From CAVWSM01 sp963757805 (lineage in GTDB: Bacteria > Actinomycetota > Actinomycetes > Jiangellales > Jiangellaceae): a stretch of DNA of 64,000 nt. Below the pieces are notes generated by a model. It searched no databases, was not told the DNA's origin, and saw only the letters and a list, made by a program, of their open reading frames with translations. Below, piece after piece: positions 19,470-28,350 of this stretch. The stretch lies in contig CAVWSM010000006.1 of NCBI GenBank assembly GCA_963757805.1, positions 124,001 to 188,000 on the forward strand, written 5' to 3'. Every line of letters begins with the position of its first letter. The stretch's first letter is position 1. A program made the translations under genes and the position numbers.

Positions 19470-19557
19470 CTCCTCGGCGTGCCTCCACCATTCCGCGCGC
19501 GGAGCCCCCTAGCGTCGTGCGCGACAGCGATACGACGACAAGGAGCTCTGACGACGA

Positions 19558-20541
19558 GTGACCATGTCGACAAATGGCCGGGCGGCGCCGGCTGGGGCCG
19601 GCCGTGGCAGGCCAGCGCGTGAGCCAGATGATGCTCGCGCTCAGCTGACCCTGACCCCTCCTGTTGCCCCGGACGAGGCCGCCGCGCAGATGTCCGCAGG
19701 AGATATCGGGCCGACCGGGCGGCCGCTGCCGCAGTTCCCCGAGCCGCCGCCGATCGAGCGGCACGGTCCAGCCCGCGTCATCGCGATGTGCAACCAGAAG
19801 GGCGGCGTCGGCAAGACCACGACTACGATCAACCTGGGCGCCGCGATCGCCGAGTTCGGCCGGCGCGTGCTGCTGGTCGACTTCGACCCACAAGGCGCCC
19901 TGTCGGTCGGTCTCGGCATCGACGCCCACGACCTCGACCTGTCCGTCTACAACCTGCTCATGGAGCGGGGTCTGCCGCTGGACGAGGTCGTGCTCAAGAC
20001 CGACATCCCCGGCATGGACCTGCTCCCGGCCAACATCGACCTGTCGGCCGCCGAGGTGCAGCTGGTCAACGAGGTCGCCCGTGAGCAGGCGCTCGCGCGA
20101 GCGCTTCGCCCGGCCCGGCCCGACTATGACGTCATCCTCATCGACTGCCAGCCGTCTCTCGGCCTGCTCACGGTCAACGCCCTTACCGCTGCCGACAGCG
20201 TGTTGGTGCCGCTGGAGTGCGAATACTTCGCGCTGCGGGGCGTCGCCTTGCTGCAGGACACCATCGAGAAGGTCCGCGACCGGCTCAACGAGCGGCTGGT
20301 CATCGATGGGCTGCTGGCGACGATGTACGACTCGCGCACGGTGCACGCCCGCGAGGTGGTGGCACGGCTGGTCGACGCGTTCGGCGACCGGGTGTTCCAC
20401 ACCGTCATCTCGCGCACGGTGCGGTTCCCCGAGTCGAACGTCGCGCAGACCCCGATCACCAGCTACGCGCCCGGCTCTCCCGGCGCGATCGCCTACAGAC
20501 AACTAGCCCGCGAGATCATCGCTCGCTGGCAGGTCGCGTGA
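19558..20541 (+). CDS. parA: ParA/Soj-type ATPase of the scpAB operon
   Basis: A 327-residue ParA-family ATPase. An extended Pro/Ala-rich N-terminus (1-70) precedes the deviant Walker A motif NQKGGVGKTTT, Walker A' LLVDFDPQG and Walker B VILIDCQPSLGLLT. It corresponds to the Rv1708-type protein found immediately before scpA rather than the origin-linked Soj. AAGGAG at 19540-19545 supports the GTG at 19558; an ATG two codons later is an alternative. It overlaps the next small gene by 4 bp. Expected role is in chromosome organisation or segregation. Confidence 0.9.
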   Translation: MTMSTNGRAAPAGAGRGRPAREPDDARAQLTLTPPVAPDEAAAQMSAGDIGPTGRPLPQFPEPPPIERHGPARVIAMCNQKGGVGKTTTTINLGAAIAEFGRRVLLVDFDPQGALSVGLGIDAHDLDLSVYNLLMERGLPLDEVVLKTDIPGMDLLPANIDLSAAEVQLVNEVAREQALARALRPARPDYDVILIDCQPSLGLLTVNALTAADSVLVPLECEYFALRGVALLQDTIEKVRDRLNERLVIDGLLATMYDSRTVHAREVVARLVDAFGDRVFHTVISRTVRFPESNVAQTPITSYAPGSPGAIAYRQLAREIIARWQVA

Positions 20542-20852
20542 GCGCGCGCGACGTCGTCCGCGCTGTCCCAGACATCCCGAAAGACGACCCCGTTGACGAC
20601 GCGGCGCTGTTCGCCGCGCCGCCCAAGCGCGGGCCGCGGACGTCGGGGCGCGTACGACACGACGAGAAGATCACCGTCTATCTCTCCCTGGACGAGCTGC
20701 ACGAGCTTGACCTCGCGCGGCTGCAGCTCAACCGGGAGCACGGAGTCAAGGTCGACCGCGGTCGGGTGGTGCGAGAGGCTGTAGCCATGCTGCTCGCCGA
20801 TCTCGCCGACCATGGCCCAGACAGCCAGCTGGTGCGGCGCCTGCGCAGGTGA
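20538..20852 (+). CDS. Small ribbon-helix-helix-like protein between parA and scpA
   Basis: A 104-residue basic protein, GTG start at 20538 overlapping the parA stop by 4 bp and in turn overlapping scpA by 4 bp. The first 45 residues are polar and disordered-looking. Residues about 48-95 (KITVYLSLDELHELDLARLQ, then DRGRVVREAVAMLLADL) look like one beta strand followed by two helices, as in ribbon-helix-helix DNA-binding proteins. I do not recognise an established name. Its tight coupling between a ParA ATPase and ScpA makes it a candidate DNA-binding adaptor for that ParA. Confidence 0.8.
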   Translation: MSARDVVRAVPDIPKDDPVDDAALFAAPPKRGPRTSGRVRHDEKITVYLSLDELHELDLARLQLNREHGVKVDRGRVVREAVAMLLADLADHGPDSQLVRRLRR

Positions 20853-21688
20853 CCGACGTCGCCACGCCGGCCGACAGGTTCCAGGTCCGGCTGGACAACT
20901 TCACCGGGCCGTTCGACCTGCTGCTCGGCCTGATCGCCAAGCACAAGCTCGACGTCACCGAGGTGGCGCTCTCGCAGGTCACCGACGAGTTCATCGGCTA
21001 CATCAAGGCGCGCGGGAGCGACTGGGAGCTTGAGGAGGCCTCCGAGTTCCTGCTCGTGGCGGCGACCCTCCTCGACCTCAAGGCGGCGCGGCTGCTCCCG
21101 GCCGGTGAGGTCGAGGACGAGGAGGATCTCGCCCTGCTGGAGGCGCGGGACCTGCTGTTCGCCCGGCTGCTGCAGTACCGCGCCTACAAACAGGTCGCTG
21201 CCCAGCTGTCCACCCGCTTTGCCGACGAGGCGCACCGGTTCCCGCGCGCCGTCGGGCTGGAAGAGCGCTACATGCGGCTGCTGCCCGAGGTCCTGCTGGG
21301 CCTAGGGCCGCAAGAGCTCGCGGCGCTCGCGGCCCGCGCGCTGAAGCCCAAGCCACAGCCCACCGTGTCGGTCGTCCACCTGCACGAGATCCGGGTCAGC
21401 GTACGAGAGCAGGCGGCGATCCTGGTGGAGCGGCTGCGGCGGGTCCGTAGCGCCTCGTTCCGTGCCCTCACCTCCGACTGCCCCAGCACGCTGCATGTGG
21501 TCGGGCGGTTCCTGGCGCTGCTCGAGCTCTATCACGAGCGGGTCGTCTCGTTCGACCAGCTGACCCCGCTCGGCGAGCTGTCCGTCCGCTGGACCGGCGA
21601 TGACGAGGGCGACGTCGAGGTGGGCGACGAGTTCGACGAGGATTCTGCTGTGCAGTCCGACGACCAACTTGAGGAACCCAACCCGTGA
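20849..21688 (+). CDS. scpA: Segregation and condensation protein A
   Basis: Kleisin subunit of the bacterial SMC condensin, 279 aa. The N-terminal domain shows FQVRLDNFTGPFDLLLGLI and LDVTEVALSQVTDEFI, the middle has EEASEFLLVAATLLDLKA, and the C-terminal winged helix includes VVGRFLALLELYHERVVSFDQ. An acidic tail (GDDEGDVEVGDEFDED) closes the protein. GTG at 20849 overlaps the preceding stop, and scpB begins 4 bp before the scpA stop, so the genes are translationally linked. Confidence 0.95.
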   Translation: MTDVATPADRFQVRLDNFTGPFDLLLGLIAKHKLDVTEVALSQVTDEFIGYIKARGSDWELEEASEFLLVAATLLDLKAARLLPAGEVEDEEDLALLEARDLLFARLLQYRAYKQVAAQLSTRFADEAHRFPRAVGLEERYMRLLPEVLLGLGPQELAALAARALKPKPQPTVSVVHLHEIRVSVREQAAILVERLRRVRSASFRALTSDCPSTLHVVGRFLALLELYHERVVSFDQLTPLGELSVRWTGDDEGDVEVGDEFDEDSAVQSDDQLEEPNP

Positions 21689-22315
21689 CCGAGCAGCCAG
21701 CCACCTTCAGCGATGCTCAGCGGCTGCGCGGGGCGATCGAGGCGATCCTGCTCGTGGTCGACGAGCCGGTGACCGAGGTGACCCTGGCGCAGGTGCTCGA
21801 GCGCCCGACCACCGTGGTCGGCGAAGCGCTGCGGGCCCTGGCCGGCCGACTACACCGAGTCGGCCCGAGGCTTCGAGCTGCGCGAAGTCGCTGGCGGGTG
21901 GCGGCTCTACACGCGCCCGCAGTACGCCGATGTGGTGGAGCGGTTCGTGCTCGACGGGCAGCAGGCCCGCCTGACCCAGGCGGCGCTCGAGACACTGTCG
22001 GTCGTCGCCTATCGGCAGCCGGTCAGCCGGGGACGCGTGGCGGCCGTACGCGGAGTCAACAGCGACGGCGTCATCCGCACGCTCGTCTCTCGCGGGCTCA
22101 TCGAGGAGGTGGGCACTGACGCGGAGAGCGGCGCGATCCTCTACGGCACCACGTCCTACTTCCTGGAGCGCCTCGGTCTCGTGGGCCTCGACGAGCTGCC
22201 CCCGCTGGCGCCGCTGCTGCCCGAGGTCGCCGCCCTGGAAGCCGAGGACGCGCTGGAGCGTGTACGGCTGGCTCCGCGTGACGCGGCCCAGGCTGAGGGT
22301 GCGGCGCATGAGTGA
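21685..22315 (+). CDS. scpB: Segregation and condensation protein B, one frameshift near 21845
   Basis: Second non-SMC subunit of the SMC-ScpAB complex. Frame one gives LRGAIEAILLVVDEPVTEVTLAQ (first winged helix); an extra G in the GGCCGGCCG run around 21842-21848 throws the frame, after which YTESARGFELREVAGGWRLY and the highly conserved LTQAALETLSVVAYRQPVSR follow. Removing one base restores a 209-residue protein. Because scpB is normally important for chromosome segregation and both halves are perfectly conserved, I treat the shift as an error. The stop at 22315 overlaps the rluB start. Confidence 0.92.
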
Positions 22316-23048
22316 GCAGACAGAAGGCATCCGCCTGCAGAAGGTGCTCGCCGCGGCGGGCGTCGGCAGCCGGCGGGCCTCCGAGGAGCTGATCGCCCAG
22401 GGGCGGGTCGAGGTCGACGGCCGCATTGTCACCGAGCAAGGCATGCGCGTCGATCCGGCGAAGGCCGTGATCAAGGTCGATGGCATGCGGATCACGACTG
22501 AGGACTCCGGGCTGGTCTACCTCGCCATCAACAAGCCGCGCGGGGTTGTCAGCACCATGAGCGACCCCGAGGGCCGGCCCAACTTGGGCGACTACGTGGC
22601 CGACCGGGAGACCCGGCTCTTCCACGTCGGCCGCCTCGACACCGACACCGAAGGGCTGCTGCTGCTGACCAACGACGGCGAGCTGGCGCACCGGCTCAGC
22701 CACCCGTCGTACGAGGTCGCCAAGACCTATGTCGCCGAGATCGAGGGGCCGGTGGCCCGCGACATGGGCAAACGCCTGCGTGAGGGTGTCGTGCTCGACG
22801 ACGGGTTCGCTCGCGTCGACTCGTTCCGCCTCACCGGGCAGGCCGGTGCTCGGATCATGGTCGAGGTGGTGCTGCACGAGGGCCGCAAGCACATCGTGCG
22901 ACGGCTGCTCGCGGAGGTCGGCCACCCGGTGTTGCGGCTCGTCCGTACCCAGGTCGGGCCGATCCGCCTCGGCCAGCAGCGGCCGGGCAAGGTGCGCACC
23001 CTGACCCGTGAAGAGGTGGGCCTGCTCTACCGCGAGGTCCAGCTGTGA
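22308..23048 (+). CDS. rluB: 23S rRNA pseudouridine synthase RluB/RsuA family
   Basis: A 246-residue pseudouridine synthase. An S4 RNA-binding domain occupies about 8-60 (IRLQKVLAAAGVGSRRASEE), and the RsuA catalytic domain carries the aspartate in HVGRLDTDTEGLLLLTNDG (about 104-122) plus VVLHEGRKHIVRRLL. Start ATG 22308 overlaps the scpB stop. The position after scpAB is the standard one in Gram-positive bacteria. The target is probably a uridine in helix 89/90 of 23S rRNA, by family analogy. Confidence 0.93.
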   Translation: MSEQTEGIRLQKVLAAAGVGSRRASEELIAQGRVEVDGRIVTEQGMRVDPAKAVIKVDGMRITTEDSGLVYLAINKPRGVVSTMSDPEGRPNLGDYVADRETRLFHVGRLDTDTEGLLLLTNDGELAHRLSHPSYEVAKTYVAEIEGPVARDMGKRLREGVVLDDGFARVDSFRLTGQAGARIMVEVVLHEGRKHIVRRLLAEVGHPVLRLVRTQVGPIRLGQQRPGKVRTLTREEVGLLYREVQL

Positions 23049-24125
23049 GCCTTCCGTCGAGCGTGCTCGTCGTGGGCACCGGGCTCCTCGGCACGTCGGT
23101 CGGGCTCGCGTTGTCCAAGGTCGGGCGTCCGGGTGCACCTCGACGACATCGACCCCGAGGCCGTACGCACCGCAGCGGCCCTGGGCGCCGGGAGCGCGGC
23201 ACCGCCGGACGGCCCGGTAGATCTTGCCGTTGTCGCCGTGCCCCCCGCCTCGACAGCCGACTGTGTCGTCGCACTGCTCGACGAGGGGCACGCGGCGTAC
23301 GTCACCGACGTGGCGAGCGTGAAGGCCATGCCCCACGGCCAGGTGGCCGAACGCGCCAGACACCCGGAGCGATACGTGGGCGGGCACCCGATGGCGGGCC
23401 GCGAAGTCTCGGGGCCGAGCGGCGCAAGCTATGACCTGTTCGAGGGCCGACCCTGGGTGCTCTGCCCCGACCCGGCAACCGACCCCCGCGCGGTGGCGAT
23501 CGTGGAGGCGGTCGTCGTTGCCTGCGGAGCCACCCCACTGCGCATGAGCCCTGTGGAGCATGACGCCGCGGTGGCGCTGGTCTCGCATGCCCCGCACCTG
23601 GTGTCGAGCCTGGTCGCAGGTCGGCTGGCCGCGGCCCCCGATGAGCAGGTGCGGCTGGCCGGTCCCGGGGTGACCGACGTGACTCGCGTGGCCGGCAGCG
23701 ATCCCGCCCTCTGGGTGGAGATCCTGGGAGCCAACGCCGACGCCGTCCGCACGGTCCTGACGGCGCTGCGCACTGACCTCGACCGGGCGATCGACGCGCT
23801 CGATGCCTTCGCCAGCGGCACGGCTCACCCGGCGTTGGGTGACGTCCTGTCACGGGGGGTCGCCGGGCGCGAGCGGCTGCCCGGCAAGCACGGCGGCGCC
23901 CCGAGTGCGCGCTTCGTCGCCGTACAGGTCATGGTCGAGGACCGTCCGGGGCAGCTCACGCGGCTGTTCGCCGATGTCGGGCTGGCCGGGGTCAACGTTG
24001 AGGACGTACGCATCGAGCACCAGTTCGGAAAGCCGACGGGTGTTGTCGAGCTGGACGTGCGCGAGGAGGAGGAGCGGGCGCTGGCCGACACGCTCCGCGG
24101 GCACGGGTGGACGGTCCACGAGTGA
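23045..24125 (+). CDS. tyrA: Prephenate dehydrogenase with C-terminal ACT domain, one frameshift near 23128
   Basis: Tyrosine biosynthesis enzyme converting prephenate to 4-hydroxyphenylpyruvate with NAD+. The first frame has the Rossmann motif VVGTGLLGTSVGLAL; an extra G in GTCGGGCGTC at about 23127 breaks it, and the second frame resumes at VHLDDIDPEA. Then come VTDVASVKAM, the substrate region GGHPMAGREVSG and LVSHAPHLVSS. Residues after about 290 form an ACT domain (VMVEDRPGQLTRLFADVGLAG) likely sensing tyrosine. Total about 360 aa. GTG start at 23045 overlaps rluB. The shift is most simply a sequence error. Confidence 0.92.
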
Positions 24126-24177
24126 TGTCGGCCGAAGGTCGTACCCTCGTGGCGCCTCCCTGATCGAAAGGACCCGC

Positions 24178-24870
24178 GTGCGCCGCATGGACCCCAGCCG
24201 ACTCGTGATCGCGATCGACGGACCGTCCGGGTCCGGAAAGTCGACCGTCGCCCGCCGGGTGGCAGCCGCGCTCGGGTTGGCCTATCTCGACACGGGCGCC
24301 ATGTATCGCGCGCTGACCTGGTGGGCGCTCGAGCGGGGCGAGGACCTCACCGACCTTGAGCGCATTGCGGCGCTGGCCCGCGAGCTGCCGATCGAGCTGG
24401 GCACCGACCCGGATCGGCCCACGGTGCACGTCGACGGCATCGATGTCGGAGCTGCGATCCGCGAGTCGCGCATCTCCGCCCAGGTCTCGCTGGTCGCCAC
24501 CAACCTCGGTGTGCGGGAAGAGCTGGTACGCCGGCAGCGTGCCTTCGCCGAGCAGGGCGGCGTCGTGATCGAGGGCCGCGACATCACCACCGTGGTCGCG
24601 CCCGACGCATCCGTACGCATCCTGCTGACCGCCGACGAGCGCTCCCGCGTTGCCCGGCGCGCCCGCGAGCTGCACGGCCAGGACGACGCTCTCTCGATCA
24701 CGGCGACGGAGGACGAGGTGCTCCGGCGCGACGCCGACGACGCCACTGTCGCGCAGTTCCACGAGGCGGCCGCCGGCGTCGACACGATCGACTCGTCGCA
24801 CCTGTCGCTCGACGACACCGTGCACGCGGTGCTCGAGATGGTCGCGCTGCGCACGGGCGTGCGCGCCTAG
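24178..24870 (+). CDS. cmk: Cytidylate kinase
   Basis: CMP/dCMP kinase, 230 aa. P-loop IDGPSGSGKSTVARRVA near the N-terminus, then YLDTGAMYRALTWWAL and, later, GGVVIEGRDITTVVAPDA, with the lid segment RARELHGQ. The GTG at 24178 is preferred: a GAAAGGA site at 24166-24172 is well spaced for it and too distant for the ATG at 24187. It is followed without gap by plsC, the common order cmk-plsC-der. Confidence 0.94.
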   Translation: MRRMDPSRLVIAIDGPSGSGKSTVARRVAAALGLAYLDTGAMYRALTWWALERGEDLTDLERIAALARELPIELGTDPDRPTVHVDGIDVGAAIRESRISAQVSLVATNLGVREELVRRQRAFAEQGGVVIEGRDITTVVAPDASVRILLTADERSRVARRARELHGQDDALSITATEDEVLRRDADDATVAQFHEAAAGVDTIDSSHLSLDDTVHAVLEMVALRTGVRA

Positions 24871-25521
24871 ATGGACGAGCGAGGGCCAGCGGCCGGCCGG
24901 CGGCTCGCGTCCGTGCTGGTGCGGACTGGGTGGTCGGTGCACGTGCACGGCGCCGAGCAGGTGCCCGCCACGGGCGGCGTGGTGATCGCGAGCAACCACG
25001 TCAACTTCCTCGACGGCCCACTGCTGCTCGGGGTGGCGCCGCGACCGGTGCACTGCCTGTCCAAGCGCGAGCTGTTCCGTGGCCCGGTCGGCTGGGTGCT
25101 GCGCGGCGTCGGCCAGATCCCCATCAACAGGGAGGGTCCCGACCGCGAGGCGGTGTCGGCCGCGCTGCAAGTGCTCAAGGATGGGCAGGTGCTCGGCGTG
25201 TTTCCGGAGGGGACGCGCGGCTCGGGCGAGTTCGAAGCGATCCGCAGCGGCGTCGCCTACTTCGCGCTCCGTTCGGGCGCACCGATCGTCCCCGTCGTCT
25301 GTCTGGGCGTCGGCTCCCGGGGACGTACCCTGGGAGCACTGCCGCGCCCGCGCTCGCGGCTCGACGTGGTCTTCGGTGCCCCCTTCAAGGTCGAGGACAC
25401 CGGCCTGCGCGGGTCCGCACGGCTCGCGGCAGCGAGCGAGCAGGTGCGCACCGAGCTGGTGGCGCACCACGCGGCCGCCCGACGTGCGTGCCGTGACCGA
25501 GCCGAGCCCACTAGAGCGTGA
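24871..25521 (+). CDS. plsC: 1-acyl-glycerol-3-phosphate acyltransferase
   Basis: A 216-residue membrane-associated acyltransferase that adds the second acyl chain to lysophosphatidic acid. The catalytic NHxxxxD block is ASNHVNFLDGP at about 41-51 and the acceptor-binding FPEGTRGSG lies at about 111-119; GVAYFALRSGAPIVPV is the third conserved block. Start ATG 24871 directly abuts the cmk stop. The gene sits between cmk and der as in many actinomycetes. Confidence 0.9.
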   Translation: MDERGPAAGRRLASVLVRTGWSVHVHGAEQVPATGGVVIASNHVNFLDGPLLLGVAPRPVHCLSKRELFRGPVGWVLRGVGQIPINREGPDREAVSAALQVLKDGQVLGVFPEGTRGSGEFEAIRSGVAYFALRSGAPIVPVVCLGVGSRGRTLGALPRPRSRLDVVFGAPFKVEDTGLRGSARLAAASEQVRTELVAHHAAARRACRDRAEPTRA

Positions 25522-25540
25522 CCAGACAGATGGAGACAGC

Positions 25541-26920
25541 GTGACCGAGGACATGCCCGTTGCCGGGATGACGACCGACGCTGAGGTCGCACCCGCCGGG
25601 CCGCTGCCGGTCGTGGCCGTTGTCGGGCGGCCCAACGTGGGCAAGTCGACACTGGTCAACCGGATCCTCGGCCGTCGCGCCGCCGTCGTCGAGGACAAGC
25701 CGGGCGTCACCCGCGACCGCGTCGCGTACGACGCCGCCTGGGGTGGCCGGCAGTTCACGCTGCTGGACACCGGCGGCTGGGACCCCGACGCGGAGGGCAT
25801 GGCCGCCCGCATCGCGGCGCAGGCCGAGGTGGCTGTGACGGCGGCCGACGCGGTGATCTTCGTCGTCGACGTCACCGTCGGTGCCACCGACGCCGACGAA
25901 GCCGTCGTCAAGATCCTGCGCCGGTCCCGCAAGCCGGTCGTCCTGGCGGCCAACAAGGTCGACGGTCAGGCTGGCGAGGCCGACGCGGCGGCGCTGTGGA
26001 ACCTCGGGCTTGGCATGCCGTACCCCGTCTCCGCGCTGCACGGGCGGGGGAGTGGCGACATGCTCGACGCCGTCCTCGACGCGCTGCCTTCGGCGCCGGC
26101 CGAGTCGTTCGAGGAGCTCGAGGGCGGTCCGCGGCGGGTCGCGCTCGTCGGCAAGCCCAACGTCGGCAAGTCCAGCCTGCTCAACCGGCTCGCCGGCGAG
26201 GACCGGGCGGTGGTCGACTCGGTGGCCGGCACGACGGTCGACCCGGTCGACGAGCTCGTGGAGCTCGGCGGCGAGACGTGGCGGTTCATCGACACCGCCG
26301 GTATCCGACGCCGGGTCAACGACGCCAGCGGCGCTGAATACTTCGCGAGCCTGCGCACCGCGACCGCCCTGGAGCGGGCAGAGGTTGCCGTCGTCCTCAT
26401 CGACGCCAGCGAGCCGCTTGCCGAACAGGACCTGCGGATCATCAGCATGGTCGAAGAGGCCGGGCGAGCACTCGTGATCGCCTACAACAAGTGGGACCTC
26501 GTCGACGAGGACCGGCGCTATGAGCTCGAGCGCGAGATCGACCGGCAACTCGTTCGCGTCACGTGGGCGCCGCGGGTCAACGTGTCGGCGCACACGGGAC
26601 GGCACGTCGACCGTCTCGTTCCGGCGCTGGAGACAGCTCTTGCGAGTTGGGACGCGCGCGTCGGGACCGGACGGCTCAACGCGTTCCTGGGTCAGCTGGT
26701 CGCGGCCACGCCCCCGCCGGTCCGCGGGGGCAAGCAACCGAAGATCATGTTCGCCACGCAAGCGGGCACTCGGCCGCCGCGGTTTGTGCTGTTCACCACA
26801 GGGTTTCTCGAGGCGGGCTACCGGCGCTTCATCGAGCGACGGCTGCGCGAGGAGTTCGGCTTCGAGGGGACGCCTATCGAGGTTTCGGTGCGGATGCGGG
26901 AGCGACGCTCGGCTTCCTGA
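25541..26920 (+). CDS. der: Ribosome-associated GTPase Der (EngA)
   Basis: A 459-residue double-GTPase for 50S subunit assembly. G domain 1: VVGRPNVGKSTLVNRI, GVTRDR, DTGGWD, NKVD. G domain 2: LVGKPNVGKSSLLNRL, GTTVDPVD, DTAGIRRR, NKWD. The KH-like C-terminal domain ends with FIERRLREEFGFEGTPI, the typical end of this family. GTG at 25541 gives a short acidic N-terminus before G1. It closes the operon; a tRNA gene lies beyond on the other strand. Confidence 0.95.
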   Translation: MTEDMPVAGMTTDAEVAPAGPLPVVAVVGRPNVGKSTLVNRILGRRAAVVEDKPGVTRDRVAYDAAWGGRQFTLLDTGGWDPDAEGMAARIAAQAEVAVTAADAVIFVVDVTVGATDADEAVVKILRRSRKPVVLAANKVDGQAGEADAAALWNLGLGMPYPVSALHGRGSGDMLDAVLDALPSAPAESFEELEGGPRRVALVGKPNVGKSSLLNRLAGEDRAVVDSVAGTTVDPVDELVELGGETWRFIDTAGIRRRVNDASGAEYFASLRTATALERAEVAVVLIDASEPLAEQDLRIISMVEEAGRALVIAYNKWDLVDEDRRYELEREIDRQLVRVTWAPRVNVSAHTGRHVDRLVPALETALASWDARVGTGRLNAFLGQLVAATPPPVRGGKQPKIMFATQAGTRPPRFVLFTTGFLEAGYRRFIERRLREEFGFEGTPIEVSVRMRERRSAS

Positions 26921-26948
26921 GCGCCGATCACGGCTGTCCGTTATGTGT

Positions 26949-27022
26949 CGGGCTGCCGGGATTTGAACCCGGGATCCCCGGTCCCCCAGACCGGTGCGAT
27001 AACCAAGCTTCGCCACAGCCCG
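26949..27022 (-). tRNA. tRNA-Pro (anticodon GGG)
   Basis: On the minus strand the 74-nt sequence folds as a cloverleaf: acceptor stem CGGGCTG with CAGCCCG (7 perfect pairs), D stem GCGA/TCGC, anticodon stem CCGGT/ACCGG around loop CTGGGGG (anticodon GGG), and T arm CCGGG-TTCAAAT-CCCGG. No CCA is encoded. It is convergent with der. Confidence 0.95.
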
Positions 27023-27132
27023 TTACTCACGCGGAAGTGTACAGAGTGGCTCACGTCCATGAAGTTGGCGTCGCACCAGCACGGGTCCTCAACGCGGAAC
27101 CGGGTAACTCCCTGCTCGTATGCGGCACGAAG

Positions 27133-27633
27133 TTACCCGGTTGGGCCGGGTCGGCCTCCGCGGAACTGCCGATGCAGCTCGTGCATCTGCGCCAGCAACT
27201 CCGGCACCGGCCCGTCAACGACGACCCCCGGCACGATGTCGTTGATCGCATACGACCGTACGGGCGCGGGATCGACACCGAACTGACCCAGCCAATCGGC
27301 GAGCTGCGCCGACGAGTGCACGTACGCAATCCGGCCGAGGCCCACCCAGCCGTGTGCCGCTGAACACATCGGGCAGTGCTCACCGGACGTGTAGACCGTG
27401 GCCCCGCCGCGGTCGGCAGGATCGACATTCTCGGCCGCCCACCGAGCCAGGGCGATCTCCGGGTGGGCGGTCGGGTCGCCGGTCGTGCGCTCGCGGTTGC
27501 GGGCCTCCGCGAGGACGCGGCCGTCTGCCGCGACGAGGACCGAGCCGAACGGCTCGTCGCCCGCCTCTACCGCCTCAGCCGCGAGCTCCACACACCGCTG
27601 CAGGAACGGCAAGTCGCCCTGGGTGATCGCCAT
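27133..27633 (-). CDS. Nucleoside deaminase, cytidine/guanine deaminase superfamily
   Basis: A 166-residue zinc-dependent deaminase. The zinc ligands are recognisable in THPEIALARWA (HPE rather than the common HAE) and in SGEHCPMCSAAHGWVG (HCPMC rather than PCPMC). The N-terminal LQRCVELAAEAVEAGDEPFGSVLV matches family members acting on guanine or cytosine. Lacking tRNA-binding features of TadA, it is more likely a base or nucleoside deaminase; the substrate is not defined. It lies between tRNA-Pro and pgsA, divergent from pgsA. Confidence 0.85.
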   Translation of the reverse strand: MAITQGDLPFLQRCVELAAEAVEAGDEPFGSVLVAADGRVLAEARNRERTTGDPTAHPEIALARWAAENVDPADRGGATVYTSGEHCPMCSAAHGWVGLGRIAYVHSSAQLADWLGQFGVDPAPVRSYAINDIVPGVVVDGPVPELLAQMHELHRQFRGGRPGPTG

Positions 27634-27726
27634 GACAGTCCCTTTCGACGCACCATGCGAGGCCGCACGTCCGACCCATCGTCTAAGGTCACCTTTCGGC
27701 AGGGGTTGCCGAAAGCAGGGGAGACG

Positions 27727-28327
27727 GTGGACGAGATCCTACGGACCGAGGTCAGCTCCGACCGGATCCTCACTGTGCCCAACGTCCTATCGTTCCTGCG
27801 GCTTGTTGGGCGTTCCGCTCTTCCTCTGGCTGATCATCGTCCAGGAGGCCGACGGCTGGGCATTGGCCGTGCTGGCCGCCTCGGCGTTCACCGACTGGCT
27901 CGATGGCAAGCTGGCCCGCCGGTGGAACCAGATCACCCGCGTCGGGCAGCTGCTCGACCCGATCGCCGACCGGCTCTACATCTTCGCCACGGTCGTCGCG
28001 TTCGTCGTCCGCGACATCATCCCGCTGTGGTTCGCGGCAATCCTGGTCAGCCGCGACATCATCCTGGCCGTCATCCTGTGGGTGCTGCGCCGGCGCAGCG
28101 GTGTGATCGGGCTCCCAGTGCACTTCCTGGGTAAGGCGGCCACGTTCTGCCTGCTGTACGCCTTCCCGCTGCTGCTCCTCGGCGACTCGGACACGACCAC
28201 CCCCGGCCTGCTCGCCAAGGTGTTCGGCTGGGCGTTTGCGATCTGGGGTGCAGGGCTCTACTGGTGGGCGGGTTTGATCTACATCTTGCAGGCCTGGCGC
28301 GTCATGCGGGCTGGTCAGAGCGCCTGA
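27727..28327 (+). CDS. pgsA: CDP-alcohol phosphatidyltransferase (PgsA type), one frameshift near 27810
   Basis: Membrane enzyme of about 200 aa in anionic phospholipid synthesis. The first frame encodes ILTVPNVLSFLRLVG; an extra base in TTGTTGGGCG around 27808 moves to the frame that holds GVPLFLWLIIV and the CDP-alcohol motif DWLDGKLARRWNQITRVGQL followed by LDPIADRL (DGxxAR ... G ... D ... D complete). Four to five further helices follow. GTG start 27727 is preceded by GGGGAGA. It heads the block syntenic with Rv1822-Rv1832. A broken pgsA would be lethal or severe, so a sequence error is the simplest reading. Confidence 0.9.
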
Positions 28328-28350
28328 CCGGGCGTGTCACCATAGGACGT

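Noticed and set aside
27376..28134. Longer upstream start for pgsA through the deaminase region
   Set aside because: The upstream part is antisense to the deaminase gene; GTG 27727 has a ribosome-binding site and starts at the conserved N-terminus.
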